Assembly: GCF_017873185.1 (NCBI RefSeq)
Contig: NZ_JAGGJX010000008.1
Coordinates: 1 to 64,000 of the forward strand
DNA: 64,000 nt
Direction: 5' to 3'
Origin: Metaclostridioides mangenotii
Lineage (GTDB): Bacteria > Bacillota > Clostridia > Peptostreptococcales > Peptostreptococcaceae
The notes under the pieces are model-generated. The model was not told the DNA's origin. It did no database searches and saw only the letters and a list, made by a program, of their open reading frames with translations. This document shows positions 38,270 through 48,278 of the stretch, piece by piece. Positions within the stretch are counted from its first letter, which is position 1. Every line of letters starts with the position of its first letter. A program made the position numbers and the translations under genes.

Positions 38270-38766
38270 TTAGCTTCCCCTACCTCATTAATAAAGTTAT
38301 TTATAAGCTCTTCATGTTTCGCTTTATCTATATCTTGTTTGATAACTTTAGCCGCCGCAAGTAATGCTATGTCAGATACACTTGACTTAATATCATTCAT
38401 AGCTTTTTGTTTTTCTTTTACTATTTCTTCATTAGCTTTTTCTTTTATATGTGCTGCTTCTTGTTTTGCTTCATTTACCAATTCTTCAGACTTACTTTCA
38501 GCTCTAAGTTTAGCTTGTTTGATGATTTCTTGACCTTCTCTTTTAGCAAGTCCAACTTTTTCTTCATACGCTTTTTTAAGTGCTAAACCTTCAGCTTTAT
38601 TTCTTTCGCCTTCTTCCATATCGGCCTTGATTTCACTTTCTCTCGCGTTTACTATTTTCATAACTGGTTTGTATAAAAGCTTTTTAATTATCCAAAATAT
38701 GAGGATTGTATTCGCAATCTGGAATGCAAGCTCATATGTTATAGATACTAATGGCTTAAGTTCCAT
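38266..38766 (-). CDS. atpF: ATP synthase Fo b subunit
   Basis: Membrane-anchored peripheral stalk. The 166-aa protein has one N-terminal membrane helix (FQIANTILIFWIIKKLLYKPV, residues about 15-35) followed by a long charged coiled-coil rich in Lys, Glu and Ala to the C-terminus (RESEIKADMEEGERNKAEG). The gene is single, so a b2 homodimer is expected. Confidence 0.95.
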   Translation of the reverse strand: MELKPLVSITYELAFQIANTILIFWIIKKLLYKPVMKIVNARESEIKADMEEGERNKAEGLALKKAYEEKVGLAKREGQEIIKQAKLRAESKSEELVNEAKQEAAHIKEKANEEIVKEKQKAMNDIKSSVSDIALLAAAKVIKQDIDKAKHEELINNFINEVGEAK

Positions 38767-38861
38767 TATAAGCCTCCTTCCTTCAATTTTATTCTCAATT
38801 GTATTTAATTAAATATAATTGATCAAATTGTCATTTACTAATCATAATTAATATATTTTTT

Positions 38862-39158
<297 letters not shown>

Positions 39159-39179
39159 TTATTTAAATAGTATTTCTTC

Positions 39180-39890
39180 TTAGTCTGCATCCGTTTGGAT
39201 ACTCACAAATATCATTGTTAACATTAAGAATATAAATGCCTGTAAAGCACCTGCAAATATATCAAAATATAAATTTAGCGGCACTGGTATTATTAATTGT
39301 GCAAATGGAATTGTAACCCCAGGTATCAATTCTGAAATATATGCTAATAATTTCATAACTAATCCCATTATAATAGTTCCTCCCATTATATTACCAAATG
39401 GACGGAAACTCAATGATATTGGTCTTGCTATTTCTCCAACTAAGTTTATAGGTAAAAATACTGGGAATGGATCCAAAAAACCTTTAAGGTAAGATGGCCC
39501 TTGGCTTTTGAATGCTACGTAGTACAACATAAATATTGTTATTGATGTCCACGCTAAAGTTGTGTCCAGATCTATTGTTGGTGATCTGAGACCTGCAAGT
39601 CCCGCAAAGTTTGAGAGTATAAAGAATAAAAACAATCCGCCTAAATATGGAACCATATCCGGTAGTAATTTTAAAGATTTCTCTCCCATTGTAGTTCTTA
39701 CAAATGCATCAAATTTTGTTACAACAAACTCCAAAAATATTTGAGTTTTGCTTGTTGGTACTTCTTTAAGATTTCTTGTAAGTAGATAAGAGATAACTGC
39801 AATAAATGCTATTATTACCCAACTGGCAATTACAGTCTCGCTTAATCTAAAATCACCTATCTGCAAAATATATCTTGCTTGAATATTCAC
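39180..39890 (-). CDS. atpB: ATP synthase Fo a subunit
   Basis: Stator channel subunit. The 236-aa protein has about six membrane helices and the conserved NLVGEIARPISLSFRPFGN (about residues 149-167) containing the essential Arg, with FAGALQAFIFLMLTMIFV near the C-terminus. It overlaps atpI by 4 bp and lies 57 bp from atpE. Confidence 0.96.
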   Translation of the reverse strand: MNIQARYILQIGDFRLSETVIASWVIIAFIAVISYLLTRNLKEVPTSKTQIFLEFVVTKFDAFVRTTMGEKSLKLLPDMVPYLGGLFLFFILSNFAGLAGLRSPTIDLDTTLAWTSITIFMLYYVAFKSQGPSYLKGFLDPFPVFLPINLVGEIARPISLSFRPFGNIMGGTIIMGLVMKLLAYISELIPGVTIPFAQLIIPVPLNLYFDIFAGALQAFIFLMLTMIFVSIQTDAD

Positions 39891-40285
39891 GCTTTGCTCC
39901 TCCTTTCTTTAATTTTATCTATAAATAAGTTCTTAGTTAGTATAACAAATTGAGTGCTAGTTAACCCAAGCGCTGTCCCAAATACATTTAAATGAGGAGC
40001 TCTAGCTGAGGCTACAAGTACTATTGCGTATATAGCCATCCTAGTCCCAAACCCTGATAAGATTAGAAGTTGGGGTTTTTTTGATGAGCCCCCTCCAAAA
40101 GTTCTATCAATCTTTATTGCAGATAATCTAAAACTTAATATTGCTATGAGGCTACCAAATATCAAACCTAAAAATAGCTGCTTACTAAACAAGGATACAA
40201 CCACTGAAAGCACAGTTATTACGATATCATAGATTACTATGCCTTTGGTTATTTCTCTAACTTTTTCAAGTAACTTGACGTCCAA
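39887..40285 (-). CDS. atpI: ATP synthase assembly protein I
   Basis: A 132-aa membrane protein with about four hydrophobic segments (IVIYDIVITVLSVVVSLF; FLGLIFGSLIAILSF), at the normal position before atpB. AtpI helps c-ring assembly in several bacteria, notably Na+-type enzymes such as that of Acetobacterium. Sequence conservation of this family is low, so the call relies on position and topology. Confidence 0.82.
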   Translation of the reverse strand: MDVKLLEKVREITKGIVIYDIVITVLSVVVSLFSKQLFLGLIFGSLIAILSFRLSAIKIDRTFGGGSSKKPQLLILSGFGTRMAIYAIVLVASARAPHLNVFGTALGLTSTQFVILTKNLFIDKIKERRSKA

Positions 40286-40289
40286 AATA

Positions 40290-40514
40290 TCACTTCCTTT
40301 TTGTGAATACTATTAAAGTTTTATATGAGCTACTAAATGCTCCTCCAATACCTAACAATAAAAATATTATTGTAAGTATTGGGCTAGTATTAAACTTAGC
40401 ATCTAAATATCTACCTACTAAAGTACATCCTACTATACATACCACAATAGTCAAGCCAAGCTGACTAATTAAAGATAAAGCTCTTAAAATTTCTCTACGT
40501 TTTTTTCCATCCAT
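40290..40514 (-). CDS. atpZ: AtpZ/AtpQ-like small membrane protein
   Basis: A 74-aa protein with two membrane helices (QLGLTIVVCIVGCTLVGRYLD and ILTIIFLLLGIGGAFSSSYK). It fits the ATPase_gene1 family encoded at the start of many atp operons and is proposed to assist Fo assembly or cation transport. It is the first gene of the operon here; 188 AT-rich bases separate it from the dCMP deaminase gene. Confidence 0.8.
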   Translation of the reverse strand: MDGKKRREILRALSLISQLGLTIVVCIVGCTLVGRYLDAKFNTSPILTIIFLLLGIGGAFSSSYKTLIVFTKRK

Positions 40515-40702
40515 AGTAATGCTACCTTTCCACTATAGGGAGTATCTAAAACTAATATAAATACCCAAATAAATTATCTTATTATAGAACATAATTTAGT
40601 TTTTTTCAAGTTTAAAAATAATTGTAGACTATTTTAAAAACTTTAAAATTTAATCCTGTAAGTTAATACAATATTTAAAGCTATATAGTTAAAAAACTAA
40701 AT

Positions 40703-41143
40703 TTAGTTAAACTTGATAAGCTCTACGCCTGCTTCTTCTAGTAATTCTGTGGATAGATCATCCGGGTAATCACCTTTGTATATAATCTTTCTCACACCTG
40801 CATTTATGCACATCTTAGCACATAGAATACACGGTTTAGTAGTTACGTACATTATAGAATCTTTAATACTTATTCCATGATATGAAGCTTGCACTATAGC
40901 ATTTTGTTCTGCGTGAAGTGCTATGCACAGTTCATGACCTTGACCAGAGGGTATATTCATTTGTGCTTTGGGACAACCTCTTGTATCACAATGCCCTATC
41001 CCCTTTGGAGCACCATTGTATCCTGTAGTTAGTATTTGTTTTTCTTTAACTATTACAGCCCCTACCTGCCTTCTCGTACAAGTAGATCTTGTCTTAACTA
41101 CTTCTGCTATCTCCATAAAATATTCGTCCCATGATGGCCTCAC
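40703..41143 (-). CDS. comEB: dCMP deaminase (ComEB-like)
   Basis: Zinc enzyme converting dCMP to dUMP for dTMP synthesis. The 146-aa protein has [19 protein letters not shown], an [12 protein letters not shown] motif (His and catalytic Glu, about residues 76-80) and [12 protein letters not shown] with the zinc Cys pair. An additional Cys/His segment ([10 protein letters not shown]) sits near residues 50-59, as in longer dCMP deaminases. The GTG start follows AAGGGAGTTGAATATAC. Confidence 0.92.
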   Translation of the reverse strand: MRPSWDEYFMEIAEVVKTRSTCTRRQVGAVIVKEKQILTTGYNGAPKGIGHCDTRGCPKAQMNIPSGQGHELCIALHAEQNAIVQASYHGISIKDSIMYVTTKPCILCAKMCINAGVRKIIYKGDYPDDLSTELLEEAGVELIKFN

Positions 41144-41365
41144 GTATATTCAACTCCCTTATTGATTTATTATGTTATGAACATTCTAACTAATATCTTT
41201 TTATTCATATTCATTTAAACTAATAATAAATATTATAACACCTTCAAAGAATTTGAGTATACTTTTTATATCTAATTAATTGATATTTTGATAATTTATT
41301 TTAATATTATCTAATAATTGATATTTTTTGACATGCTTTAACTAAATAAGATAGCCTTAATACCC

Positions 41366-42181
41366 TTAATACGGCAGCACTTTACTTCTTAGAACAGCCT
41401 CTAAAACTCCTCCTGCTATACATCTTCCTTTATCAGAAATAGTAAATGAATTATTTACTTCTTCTATTCTTGGATCTATATCCAAAATTTTCAGTTTATT
41501 CTTCGCGTATAACCCATCTTTTAATAGACCTCTTAAAACTCCGCTTATCGTCGCTCTAATTTCGTGCTTCTCACCAGTCTCTTCATCTCTAATATAACAA
41601 ATGATTTGGTCTTTTTCTACAACATCTCCAATTTTGGAAACGTTTTCAATTCTGCCTTCGCAGCCAGCGTACACAACTCTTTCCTTTGTGATTCCTGCAA
41701 TCGAACCAGGAGCCCCTGTATTCGGCATTGCATATCCATCGGTTATTATTCTACCTAAGTTATGACCCCTCATAGTTTCTACTACCATATCAACATCTTT
41801 TCCTGCACAAAATCCTGGTCCAAGTGCTATTGTAGTAGGCGCCATCGATTTGTCAGTACCTACATTATACTTTGCAATGATCGCATCTACAAGTACATCT
41901 GGTTGAATTTTCGCTAATGTTTGACAATTTGGGTCGATTATAAGTGGAACTTTATCATCATCTAACACACTTTCAATCTCATCTAAATCATTACATAGCT
42001 TACATTTAACACCTTCAACCTCTACTTCGCCTTCATATACAGCCTCACAAAAAGAAACTTGCCTACGTATTGCCAGTGGTTTCTCAATTTCTAAAGCAAT
42101 TACTTTATAGCCACTTTTGTGTAACTTATGAATAACTGCAGTTGATAAATCTCCTGCACCTCTTACTACTATACGGCTCAT
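41366..42181 (-). CDS. yqeB: YqeB-family protein (selenium-dependent molybdenum hydroxylase system)
   Basis: The 271-aa protein opens with a Rossmann-like IVVRGAGDLSTAVIHKL. It continues with LPLIIDPNCQTLAKI, ALGPGFCAGKDVDMVVETMRGHNLGRI and a C-terminal barrel-sandwich segment GCEGRIENVSKIGDVVEKDQI. This matches the EF2563/YqeB family associated with selenium-dependent molybdenum hydroxylases. No hydroxylase, yqeC or selD is adjacent, so it stands alone here and its biochemical role is unknown. Confidence 0.85.
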   Translation of the reverse strand: MSRIVVRGAGDLSTAVIHKLHKSGYKVIALEIEKPLAIRRQVSFCEAVYEGEVEVEGVKCKLCNDLDEIESVLDDDKVPLIIDPNCQTLAKIQPDVLVDAIIAKYNVGTDKSMAPTTIALGPGFCAGKDVDMVVETMRGHNLGRIITDGYAMPNTGAPGSIAGITKERVVYAGCEGRIENVSKIGDVVEKDQIICYIRDEETGEKHEIRATISGVLRGLLKDGLYAKNKLKILDIDPRIEEVNNSFTISDKGRCIAGGVLEAVLRSKVLPY

Positions 42182-42748
42182 CTATTCACCTCTATTAATT
42201 CAATTCATCAAGTATCAAAACTTAAAGTTTACTTTTGTTAATATATTATTTATCTTCTTATTATACAAGCAAATAATATGCCAACTTTTTCTACTTATCG
42301 TATCTAAAAAATACCCGACAAATACTTGCTTTCATTGACACTTCATAAGGATTGCTGTCGAATAATTTCTCATATCAAGAATTTTATCGTTTTGATAAAT
42401 TTTTTTTGAGAATTATTCGTTCTTTTTATACATTTATTTCAAATATTATATTCTTTACTCTTATATAAATCAACTAAATTTGTGTTAAAAATATATTAAT
42501 TTTTCGCCCAAATATTTCTAAAAACAATAAATTTAGATATATTGATAAAAAAGTGGTTTTTTAGTTAAATATAAGCATAATACAGAGGTATATTTAAATT
42601 GATTTAAGGTATACTCAAACAACAAAATTTCTCTTCCAAACAATAAAAAAGCTGTATTAAATGAGTTTAAACTCAATTTAATATAGCTTTTATAAAAATA
42701 ATAATATTTGTTACTTACAACACCTCAAGGGCTTACCCAATGATCTGT
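42182..42748. other. Gene-free interval between yqeB and upp
   Basis: 567 bp of very AT-rich sequence. It contains the upstream region of yqeB and, at 42641-42691, the terminator of upp. No open frame with a ribosome site, tRNA or riboswitch pattern was recognised in the remainder (42240-42640). Confidence 0.6.
42641..42691 (-). terminator. Terminator of the ywlC-ywlE-rpiB-upp run
   Basis: A long near-perfect hairpin: 42647-42668 pairs with 42669-42691, with one wobble and one bulge (AAAAGCT...GAGTTT / AAACTC...AGCTTTT). It is followed on the minus strand by TTTTTTATTG. It lies 58 bp after the upp stop. Confidence 0.85.
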
Positions 42749-43378
42749 TTACTTAGTACCAAATAATCTATCCCCAGCATCACCTAAACCAGGAACTATA
42801 TAACCGTGGTCATTTAACTTTTCATCAATTGAAGCTATATATATATCAACATCTGGATGATATTTATGAACTTCTGCAATTCCCTCTGGTGCAGCAACTA
42901 AGTTTACTAATTTTATAGTCTTAGCTCCGTAACCTTTAAGTACATCTATTGCTGCAACTGCTGAACCACCTGTAGCTAACATTGGATCTACTACTAGCAA
43001 TTCTCTTGAACCTATATCTTCTGGTAACTTGCAGTAGTACTCAACTGGCTTTAAAGTCTCTGGGTCTCTGTAAAGACCAACATGTCCAACTTTTGCTGCT
43101 GGGATTAGGTTTACTAGTCCATCTACCATTCCAAGACCTGCTCTAAGTATTGGTATTATTGCTAATTTTTTTCCTGATAATACTTTTGACTTTGTTCTTC
43201 CCATAGGAGTCTCAATTTCAACTTCACTTAACTGCATGTCCTTTGTTATTTCATATCCCATTAACATTGTTATCTCTGTTAATAGCTCTCTGAAATCTTT
43301 TGATCCTGTGTCTTTTTCTCTCATAAACGTTAATTTGTGTTGAATTAATGGATGATTCGTTTCTGTTACTTTTCCCAT
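42749..43378 (-). CDS. upp: Uracil phosphoribosyltransferase
   Basis: Salvages uracil to UMP. The 209-aa protein has [31 protein letters not shown], the PRPP loop [17 protein letters not shown] (about residues 129-145) and the C-terminal [18 protein letters not shown] uracil-binding motif. It lies 11 bp downstream of rpiB. Confidence 0.97.
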   Translation of the reverse strand: MGKVTETNHPLIQHKLTFMREKDTGSKDFRELLTEITMLMGYEITKDMQLSEVEIETPMGRTKSKVLSGKKLAIIPILRAGLGMVDGLVNLIPAAKVGHVGLYRDPETLKPVEYYCKLPEDIGSRELLVVDPMLATGGSAVAAIDVLKGYGAKTIKLVNLVAAPEGIAEVHKYHPDVDIYIASIDEKLNDHGYIVPGLGDAGDRLFGTK

Positions 43379-43389
43379 CTTTATTCCTC

Positions 43390-43845
43390 CTATTTTTTGT
43401 TATATTTTTCTTCTATTGATTTGATTATATTGACTCTCTTATCATGTCTTCCGCCTTCAAATTCTGTTTCTATCCAAGCGTCTACTATTTCAAGAGCTAG
43501 TCCTCTACCAAGTACTCTTTCTCCTAATGACAGCATATTAGCGTCATTGTGAGCTTTTGACATCTTTGCTGAGAATGTATCTGATACTACTGCACATCTA
43601 ATTCCAGGAACTTTATTCGCAGCAAGAGATATCCCTATACCAGTACCACAGCATAGTATACCATAATCTATGTCTTTTGAAACTACTGCTTCAGCAACTT
43701 TTTCTCCATAAATAGGGTAATCTACTGAATCAACATCATTTTTTGTTCCAAAATCTACACATTCTATTCCTTTTTTCTCTAAGTGAGCTATTATATCTTT
43801 TTTTAAATTATAGCCACCATGATCACTTCCAATTCCAATTTTCAC
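43390..43845 (-). CDS. rpiB: Ribose-5-phosphate isomerase B
   Basis: Interconverts ribose 5-phosphate and ribulose 5-phosphate. The 151-aa protein has [27 protein letters not shown], the catalytic Cys loop [17 protein letters not shown] (about residues 63-79) and [18 protein letters not shown]. It complements the split transketolase elsewhere in the window. A galactose-6-phosphate isomerase role is less likely, since no lac-type genes are near. Confidence 0.95.
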   Translation of the reverse strand: MKIGIGSDHGGYNLKKDIIAHLEKKGIECVDFGTKNDVDSVDYPIYGEKVAEAVVSKDIDYGILCCGTGIGISLAANKVPGIRCAVVSDTFSAKMSKAHNDANMLSLGERVLGRGLALEIVDAWIETEFEGGRHDKRVNIIKSIEEKYNKK

Positions 43846-43862
43846 TTTTCGACCTCCATAAA

Positions 43863-44321
43863 TTATATTTTTTCTACTATTTTATCTACTGATTCTTTAA
43901 TTTCATTGTATGTATTTCTGTATGTTTCTAAATCTCCACCAAATGGGTCTGAAATATCTCTTTCTCCAAGATCTGCAAATTCTCTAAAAGTATAAACTTT
44001 ATTTGCACAATTAGGAACGGCTTGTACTAAAAAATTCTTATGAGTCCTAGTCATAGTTAAAACCAGATCTGATTTATTTAAAAGTTCCTCTGTCAATTCA
44101 ATGCTGTTGTGATCTGATAAATCAATATTGTTTTCTTTTAAAATCTGTATCGAGTTTCCTGAAGCCTTCATTCCATTTGCTGTAGACAACCCTGCAGAGT
44201 ATACATTGTAACATTTTATATTTTTGCCAGAATCTTTGATCGCTTCTTTTAATAGTCTCTCTGCCATAGGGCTTCTGCATGTGTTACCTGTACATACTAC
44301 TAATATATTCAAATTTAACAC
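43863..44321 (-). CDS. ywlE: Low-molecular-weight phosphatase, probable protein-arginine phosphatase
   Basis: The 152-aa protein has the P-loop VVCTGNTCRSPMAE (C-x5-R, about residues 9-22) and the general-acid Asp in DISDPFGG (about residue 120). The Thr in CTGNTCR is the residue that marks YwlE-type phosphoarginine specificity over phosphotyrosine. Its position next to ywlC and rpiB matches the Bacillus ywl order. It overlaps ywlC by 7 bp. Confidence 0.88.
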   Translation of the reverse strand: MLNLNILVVCTGNTCRSPMAERLLKEAIKDSGKNIKCYNVYSAGLSTANGMKASGNSIQILKENNIDLSDHNSIELTEELLNKSDLVLTMTRTHKNFLVQAVPNCANKVYTFREFADLGERDISDPFGGDLETYRNTYNEIKESVDKIVEKI

Positions 44322-45385
44322 TCCTTTTTAGCATCTATTATTTTGTATCCTGCAGATTTTAGAAGTCTATTCATTATAGCTCTTCCAACTCCGTCTGTAG
44401 GAAAATTCTCTGAATATATTTTATCTACTTTTAGCTTGTCCATCTCTATAAGTGAATCAAATAAATGGCTAGCAACCTCTTCAAGAGTGTCTCCAAGTCC
44501 GATAACTACACCATCGTAGTATTCTTTTCTATAATTTACACACATTACCCCTGAAGTTAAACCAGCTTCCTTATTCAATTTTACCATATTATTTATCTTA
44601 TTAACCACATCTTTTTTATCTCCAGACACAATAAATACTTCTGCATTCGGAGAATAATGTGTATACTTCATACCCGGTGCTTTTGCTTTTATATTATCTG
44701 ACTTTTTATTTAACGATGGATCGATTTCAACTTGTCCAAGTTCTTTTTCTAGATCTTCTTTAGTAATACTACCAGGTCTAAGGATCATCGGTATGTCAGA
44801 AGTTAAATCTATCACTGTTGACTCCAGCCCAAAGTTACAATCGTCCGCAGCAAGTATCCCAGAAACTCTACCAGTCATCTCATCAATTACGTGCTTAGCC
44901 TTTGTCGGAGACGGTCTACCTGATATATTTGCAGAAGGAGCTGCTATAGGCACTCCAGCCTCTTTTATTATCTCTCGTGCTATTTTATGTGATGGCATTC
45001 TAATCGCTACAGTATCTAGACCTCCGCTAGTCCTACTTGGTACTATATCCTTCTTTTTTAGTATCATAGTTATTGGACCAGGCCAAAATTTTTCCATCAC
45101 AATCTTTGCATTTTCGGTAACTTCTGATGCAAGATCGTAGATTTCGCGCTTATCGTATATATGAACTATAAGAGGGTTATCACTCGGTCTACCCTTTGCC
45201 TCATATATCTTTGACACTGCATTTTCATCAAGTGCATTTGCCCCTAGGCCGTAAACAGTCTCTGTAGGAAATATTACCGTTTCTCCTTCCCTTAAGAGCT
45301 CTGCAAACTCTTTTATCTTTTGTTTATCTATTTCATCTATATTGTCTATATTTATTTCATATATAGTCGTCTTCATCTTTTGCAT
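44315..45385 (-). CDS. ywlC: L-threonylcarbamoyladenylate synthase (Sua5 type)
   Basis: Makes threonylcarbamoyl-AMP for the t6A37 modification of ANN-decoding tRNAs. The 356-aa long form has an N-terminal YrdC domain (PTETVYGLGANAL, KIYEAKGRPSDNPLIVH, SANISGRPSPTKA) and a C-terminal Sua5 domain (MKYTHYSPNAEVFI, then VDKIYSENFPTDGVGRAI). An alternative ATG lies three codons in; both have a purine-rich site. Confidence 0.94.
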   Translation of the reverse strand: MQKMKTTIYEINIDNIDEIDKQKIKEFAELLREGETVIFPTETVYGLGANALDENAVSKIYEAKGRPSDNPLIVHIYDKREIYDLASEVTENAKIVMEKFWPGPITMILKKKDIVPSRTSGGLDTVAIRMPSHKIAREIIKEAGVPIAAPSANISGRPSPTKAKHVIDEMTGRVSGILAADDCNFGLESTVIDLTSDIPMILRPGSITKEDLEKELGQVEIDPSLNKKSDNIKAKAPGMKYTHYSPNAEVFIVSGDKKDVVNKINNMVKLNKEAGLTSGVMCVNYRKEYYDGVVIGLGDTLEEVASHLFDSLIEMDKLKVDKIYSENFPTDGVGRAIMNRLLKSAGYKIIDAKKEC

Positions 45386-45407
45386 ACCTACCTTATCAAT
45401 TATAGTT

Positions 45408-46088
45408 TTAGATATAACCTACGATCAATGTTCCAATTAAAAAGCCTACTACACAGTACATACTTCGCGACTTTGGAAATATTTCCTCTAATACTACATA
45501 TATCATCGTTCCGGCTGCCAATGCTAAAAATACGCCTAAAAGAGAGCTAAATATTCCGGCAAAGTATACTCCTAGAAAACTTCCTATCCCCATAGGTATA
45601 CCTGCTATCAATGTAAAAAGTATTACCTTGCTGATCTTCATTTTACTTCCAATAAGCCCCAGAGCCATAGCTAATCCCTCTGGAATATTGTGTAGTCCTA
45701 TTACTATTGCAAGCGTTATACCCAACTTCTCTGTTGACACAAATGAAGAGCCTATTGCAAGTCCCTCTGGAAGGTTGTGCATGAGTATACTTATAAAAAT
45801 CAAGTAGCCCGACCTCATATCTCCAGAAAAATGAAGCTTTGTTTTTATGTACATAGTTATAATAGCACCTATGAATGTGAATACAACAGTACCCAAGATT
45901 CCCATAGCATCCATCGATTCTCTCATTAAATCGAAAACCACTACTGCCAACATTATCCCGCCAGATAGGCCCATGAAGAAATTTATATATTTGTCTACTT
46001 TTTTTCTAAATAAGACGGAAATTAATCCACCCATTCCTGTTCCTACAACACCGGCGATCAAACCGATCATAGTCACCTTTAGTATCAT
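45408..46088 (-). CDS. ZIP-family metal (zinc) transporter
   Basis: A 226-aa membrane protein with about eight hydrophobic segments. It carries the two ZIP binding motifs HNLPEGLAIGSSF (about residues 103-115) and LHNIPEGLAMALG (about residues 130-142), which line the metal site. Zinc is the usual substrate; iron or manganese cannot be excluded. It lies 22 bp upstream of ywlC on the transcript side. Confidence 0.9.
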   Translation of the reverse strand: MILKVTMIGLIAGVVGTGMGGLISVLFRKKVDKYINFFMGLSGGIMLAVVVFDLMRESMDAMGILGTVVFTFIGAIITMYIKTKLHFSGDMRSGYLIFISILMHNLPEGLAIGSSFVSTEKLGITLAIVIGLHNIPEGLAMALGLIGSKMKISKVILFTLIAGIPMGIGSFLGVYFAGIFSSLLGVFLALAAGTMIYVVLEEIFPKSRSMYCVVGFLIGTLIVGYI

Positions 46089-46146
46089 GTTATCCCCCCT
46101 GTATATAAAAAGTATATACCTAAAAAAGAGATAACATGCCTTTCTA

Positions 46147-46195
46147 CAAAAAAAGTTGTCTCAAAATCCGAATTAATTCTTAGATTGAGACAACT
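46147..46195 (-). terminator. Terminator of the yqhQ-prmC-prfA run
   Basis: AGTTGTCTCAA (46154-46164) and TTGAGACAACT (46185-46195) form an 11-bp stem with extra pairing of the loop (AATTAATT centre), followed on the minus strand by TTTTTTTGT. It lies just after the prfA stop. Confidence 0.92.
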
Positions 46196-46207
46196 CTTTA
46201 ATTTCTA

Positions 46208-47272
46208 TTATATTGCCGTCATTTTTTCTGTTTGATCAACAGTAATTAAAGCATCTATCATTTCATCTATATCGCCATCTAAAAATGAATCCAGCTTGTA
46301 TAAAGTTAAGTTTATTCTGTGATCACTTATTCTTCCTTGAGGGAAGTTGTAAGTTCTGATTCTCTCAGATCTATCTCCAGTACCAACTTGACTCTTTCTC
46401 TCTGCTGCTATATCTTTGTTCTGCTCTGCTAAAGCTTTGTCGTAAAGTCTAGCTTTTAATATCTTTAATGCTTGCTCTTTATTTTTTAATTGTGATTTTC
46501 CATCTTGACATGAAACAACTTCACCTGTTGGTATATGTGTAACCCTAACAGCTGAATCCGTAGTGTTGACACTCTGTCCACCATTTCCTGATGAACGGAA
46601 AACGTCTACTCTTATGTCATTTGGGTTGATATCTACTTCAACATCACCAACTTCTGGTAAAACCGCAACCGTAGCTGTTGATGTATGGATTCTTCCGCCT
46701 GATTCTGTAGAAGGTATTCTTTGAACTCTGTGAACTCCAGACTCGTATTTAAGTCTTGAATATGCACCCTTCCCTTTTATCATAAATGAAACTTCCTTGT
46801 ATCCACCGACACCAGTATCGTTCGAACTAAGTAACTCCATCTTCCATCTTCTTCTCTCTGCATATCTAGAATACATTCTGAAAAGATCTCCTGCAAATAA
46901 AGCTGCTTCATCTCCACCAGCTCCACCTCTTACCTCGACAATAACGTTTTTATCGTCGTTAGGATCTTTTGGAAGTAGCAGGATTTTTATTTCATTCTCA
47001 ATTGGCTCAACTTTTTCTTCATTTTCTGAAAGTTCCATCTTAGCCAATTCTCTCATTTCTTCATCCGATTCTTCTTGTAAAATTTCTTTTGATTCATTTA
47101 TATTATTTAAAACATCTTTGTACTCTCTATATTTCATTATTATTGGTTCTAAATCCGAGTGCTCTTTTACGTATTTCTGCCAAGTTTTTTGATCGTTTAT
47201 TATATCAGGATCTCCAATTTTTTCGCTCAAATCCCTATACGTATCTTCTAATACTTCTAATTTTTTTAGCAT
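46208..47272 (-). CDS. prfA: Peptide chain release factor 1
   Basis: Terminates translation at UAA/UAG. The 354-aa protein has an N-terminal coiled-coil, [18 protein letters not shown], the [17 protein letters not shown] segment, the GGQ loop [18 protein letters not shown] (about residues 226-243) and [16 protein letters not shown] at 47272 follows GAGGTGAGGATT; an upstream GTG overlaps that site. PrmC, encoded just upstream, methylates its GGQ Gln. Confidence 0.97.
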   Translation of the reverse strand: MLKKLEVLEDTYRDLSEKIGDPDIINDQKTWQKYVKEHSDLEPIIMKYREYKDVLNNINESKEILQEESDEEMRELAKMELSENEEKVEPIENEIKILLLPKDPNDDKNVIVEVRGGAGGDEAALFAGDLFRMYSRYAERRRWKMELLSSNDTGVGGYKEVSFMIKGKGAYSRLKYESGVHRVQRIPSTESGGRIHTSTATVAVLPEVGDVEVDINPNDIRVDVFRSSGNGGQSVNTTDSAVRVTHIPTGEVVSCQDGKSQLKNKEQALKILKARLYDKALAEQNKDIAAERKSQVGTGDRSERIRTYNFPQGRISDHRINLTLYKLDSFLDGDIDEMIDALITVDQTEKMTAI

Positions 47273-47315
47273 AATCCTCACCTCTTTAATCGTAACTTCT
47301 CAGTCTTTTATTTTA

Positions 47316-48278
47316 TCATAAATTAAATCCTATAACAACTCTATCGATTGATTGTAGATCTTTCTTTATGTATATTTTTTTAAATCCTTCATCTTTAAGT
47401 ATGTTTGACACTTCTTCAGCTTGATCATAACCGACTTCATAAGCTAACATACCACCATGTTTAAGATATTTTTTAGACTCTCTAGTTATATCTCTATAAA
47501 AGTTTAATCCATCCAATCCCCCATCTAATGCTAAATGTGGTTCAAAGTCCTTTACCTGCTTTTGCAGAGTATCCATATCGGCCCTTCTAATATATGGTGG
47601 ATTTGAAACTACAATGTCAAACTTTAACTCCTCTTTTTCTATAGCTGAGAACATATTTGACTTTTTAAAACTAACTCTATCTATAACGCCGTTGTTTACA
47701 GCATTTATTTCTCCTATTTTAAGTGCAGTGTCCGATATATCAAGTGATAATACTGTACTACTTTCTAAATACTTGGCTAGGCTTACAGTTATAGCTCCTG
47801 ATCCAGTACCTATCTCTACTATTTTTAATTCTTCATTTATATCTTTTTTAAAATTACTACTTAATCTTTCTTTCTCTTGTACTATTGAAGCATCTTTACT
47901 ATCTTCATTGTCCTTGCTATCTTCTACAAATACTGGTACACTTCCTTGTTTGTTGTATACATTTATTATCTCTTCAACTAAAATTTCTGTATCTGGTCTT
48001 GGGATTAACACACCTTCTTCAACGTGAAAATCCAGTCCCATAAACTCTCTGTTGTTTAAAATGTAGGCTATAGGTCTACCCTTCAACCTATCTTCAAACA
48101 TTTTTTCAAAATACTCCTGTTTATCCTTATCTAATTCTCGATCTATATTCATGTGTATGTATATTCGATCTACATCACTCAATGCTTTACAGAGCATCAT
48201 ATCTACATCTAATCTAGGTGTATCACTTATATCTACTAATTTATCTGAGTATATTTTAATTAAATCCCTTATAATCAT
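47316..48278 (-). CDS. prmC: Release-factor glutamine N5-methyltransferase
   Basis: Methylates the GGQ glutamine of PrfA/PrfB. The 320-aa protein has an N-terminal substrate-recognition domain (RLKGRPIAYILNNREFMGL), the SAM loop IVEIGTGSGAITVSLA and the catalytic NPPYI (VVSNPPYIRR). It is longer than the usual 275-290 aa because of an acidic, low-complexity insert at about residues 115-148 (EDSKDNEDSKDASI...) between the two domains. It overlaps yqhQ by 4 bp. Confidence 0.93.
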   Translation of the reverse strand: MIIRDLIKIYSDKLVDISDTPRLDVDMMLCKALSDVDRIYIHMNIDRELDKDKQEYFEKMFEDRLKGRPIAYILNNREFMGLDFHVEEGVLIPRPDTEILVEEIINVYNKQGSVPVFVEDSKDNEDSKDASIVQEKERLSSNFKKDINEELKIVEIGTGSGAITVSLAKYLESSTVLSLDISDTALKIGEINAVNNGVIDRVSFKKSNMFSAIEKEELKFDIVVSNPPYIRRADMDTLQKQVKDFEPHLALDGGLDGLNFYRDITRESKKYLKHGGMLAYEVGYDQAEEVSNILKDEGFKKIYIKKDLQSIDRVVIGFNL

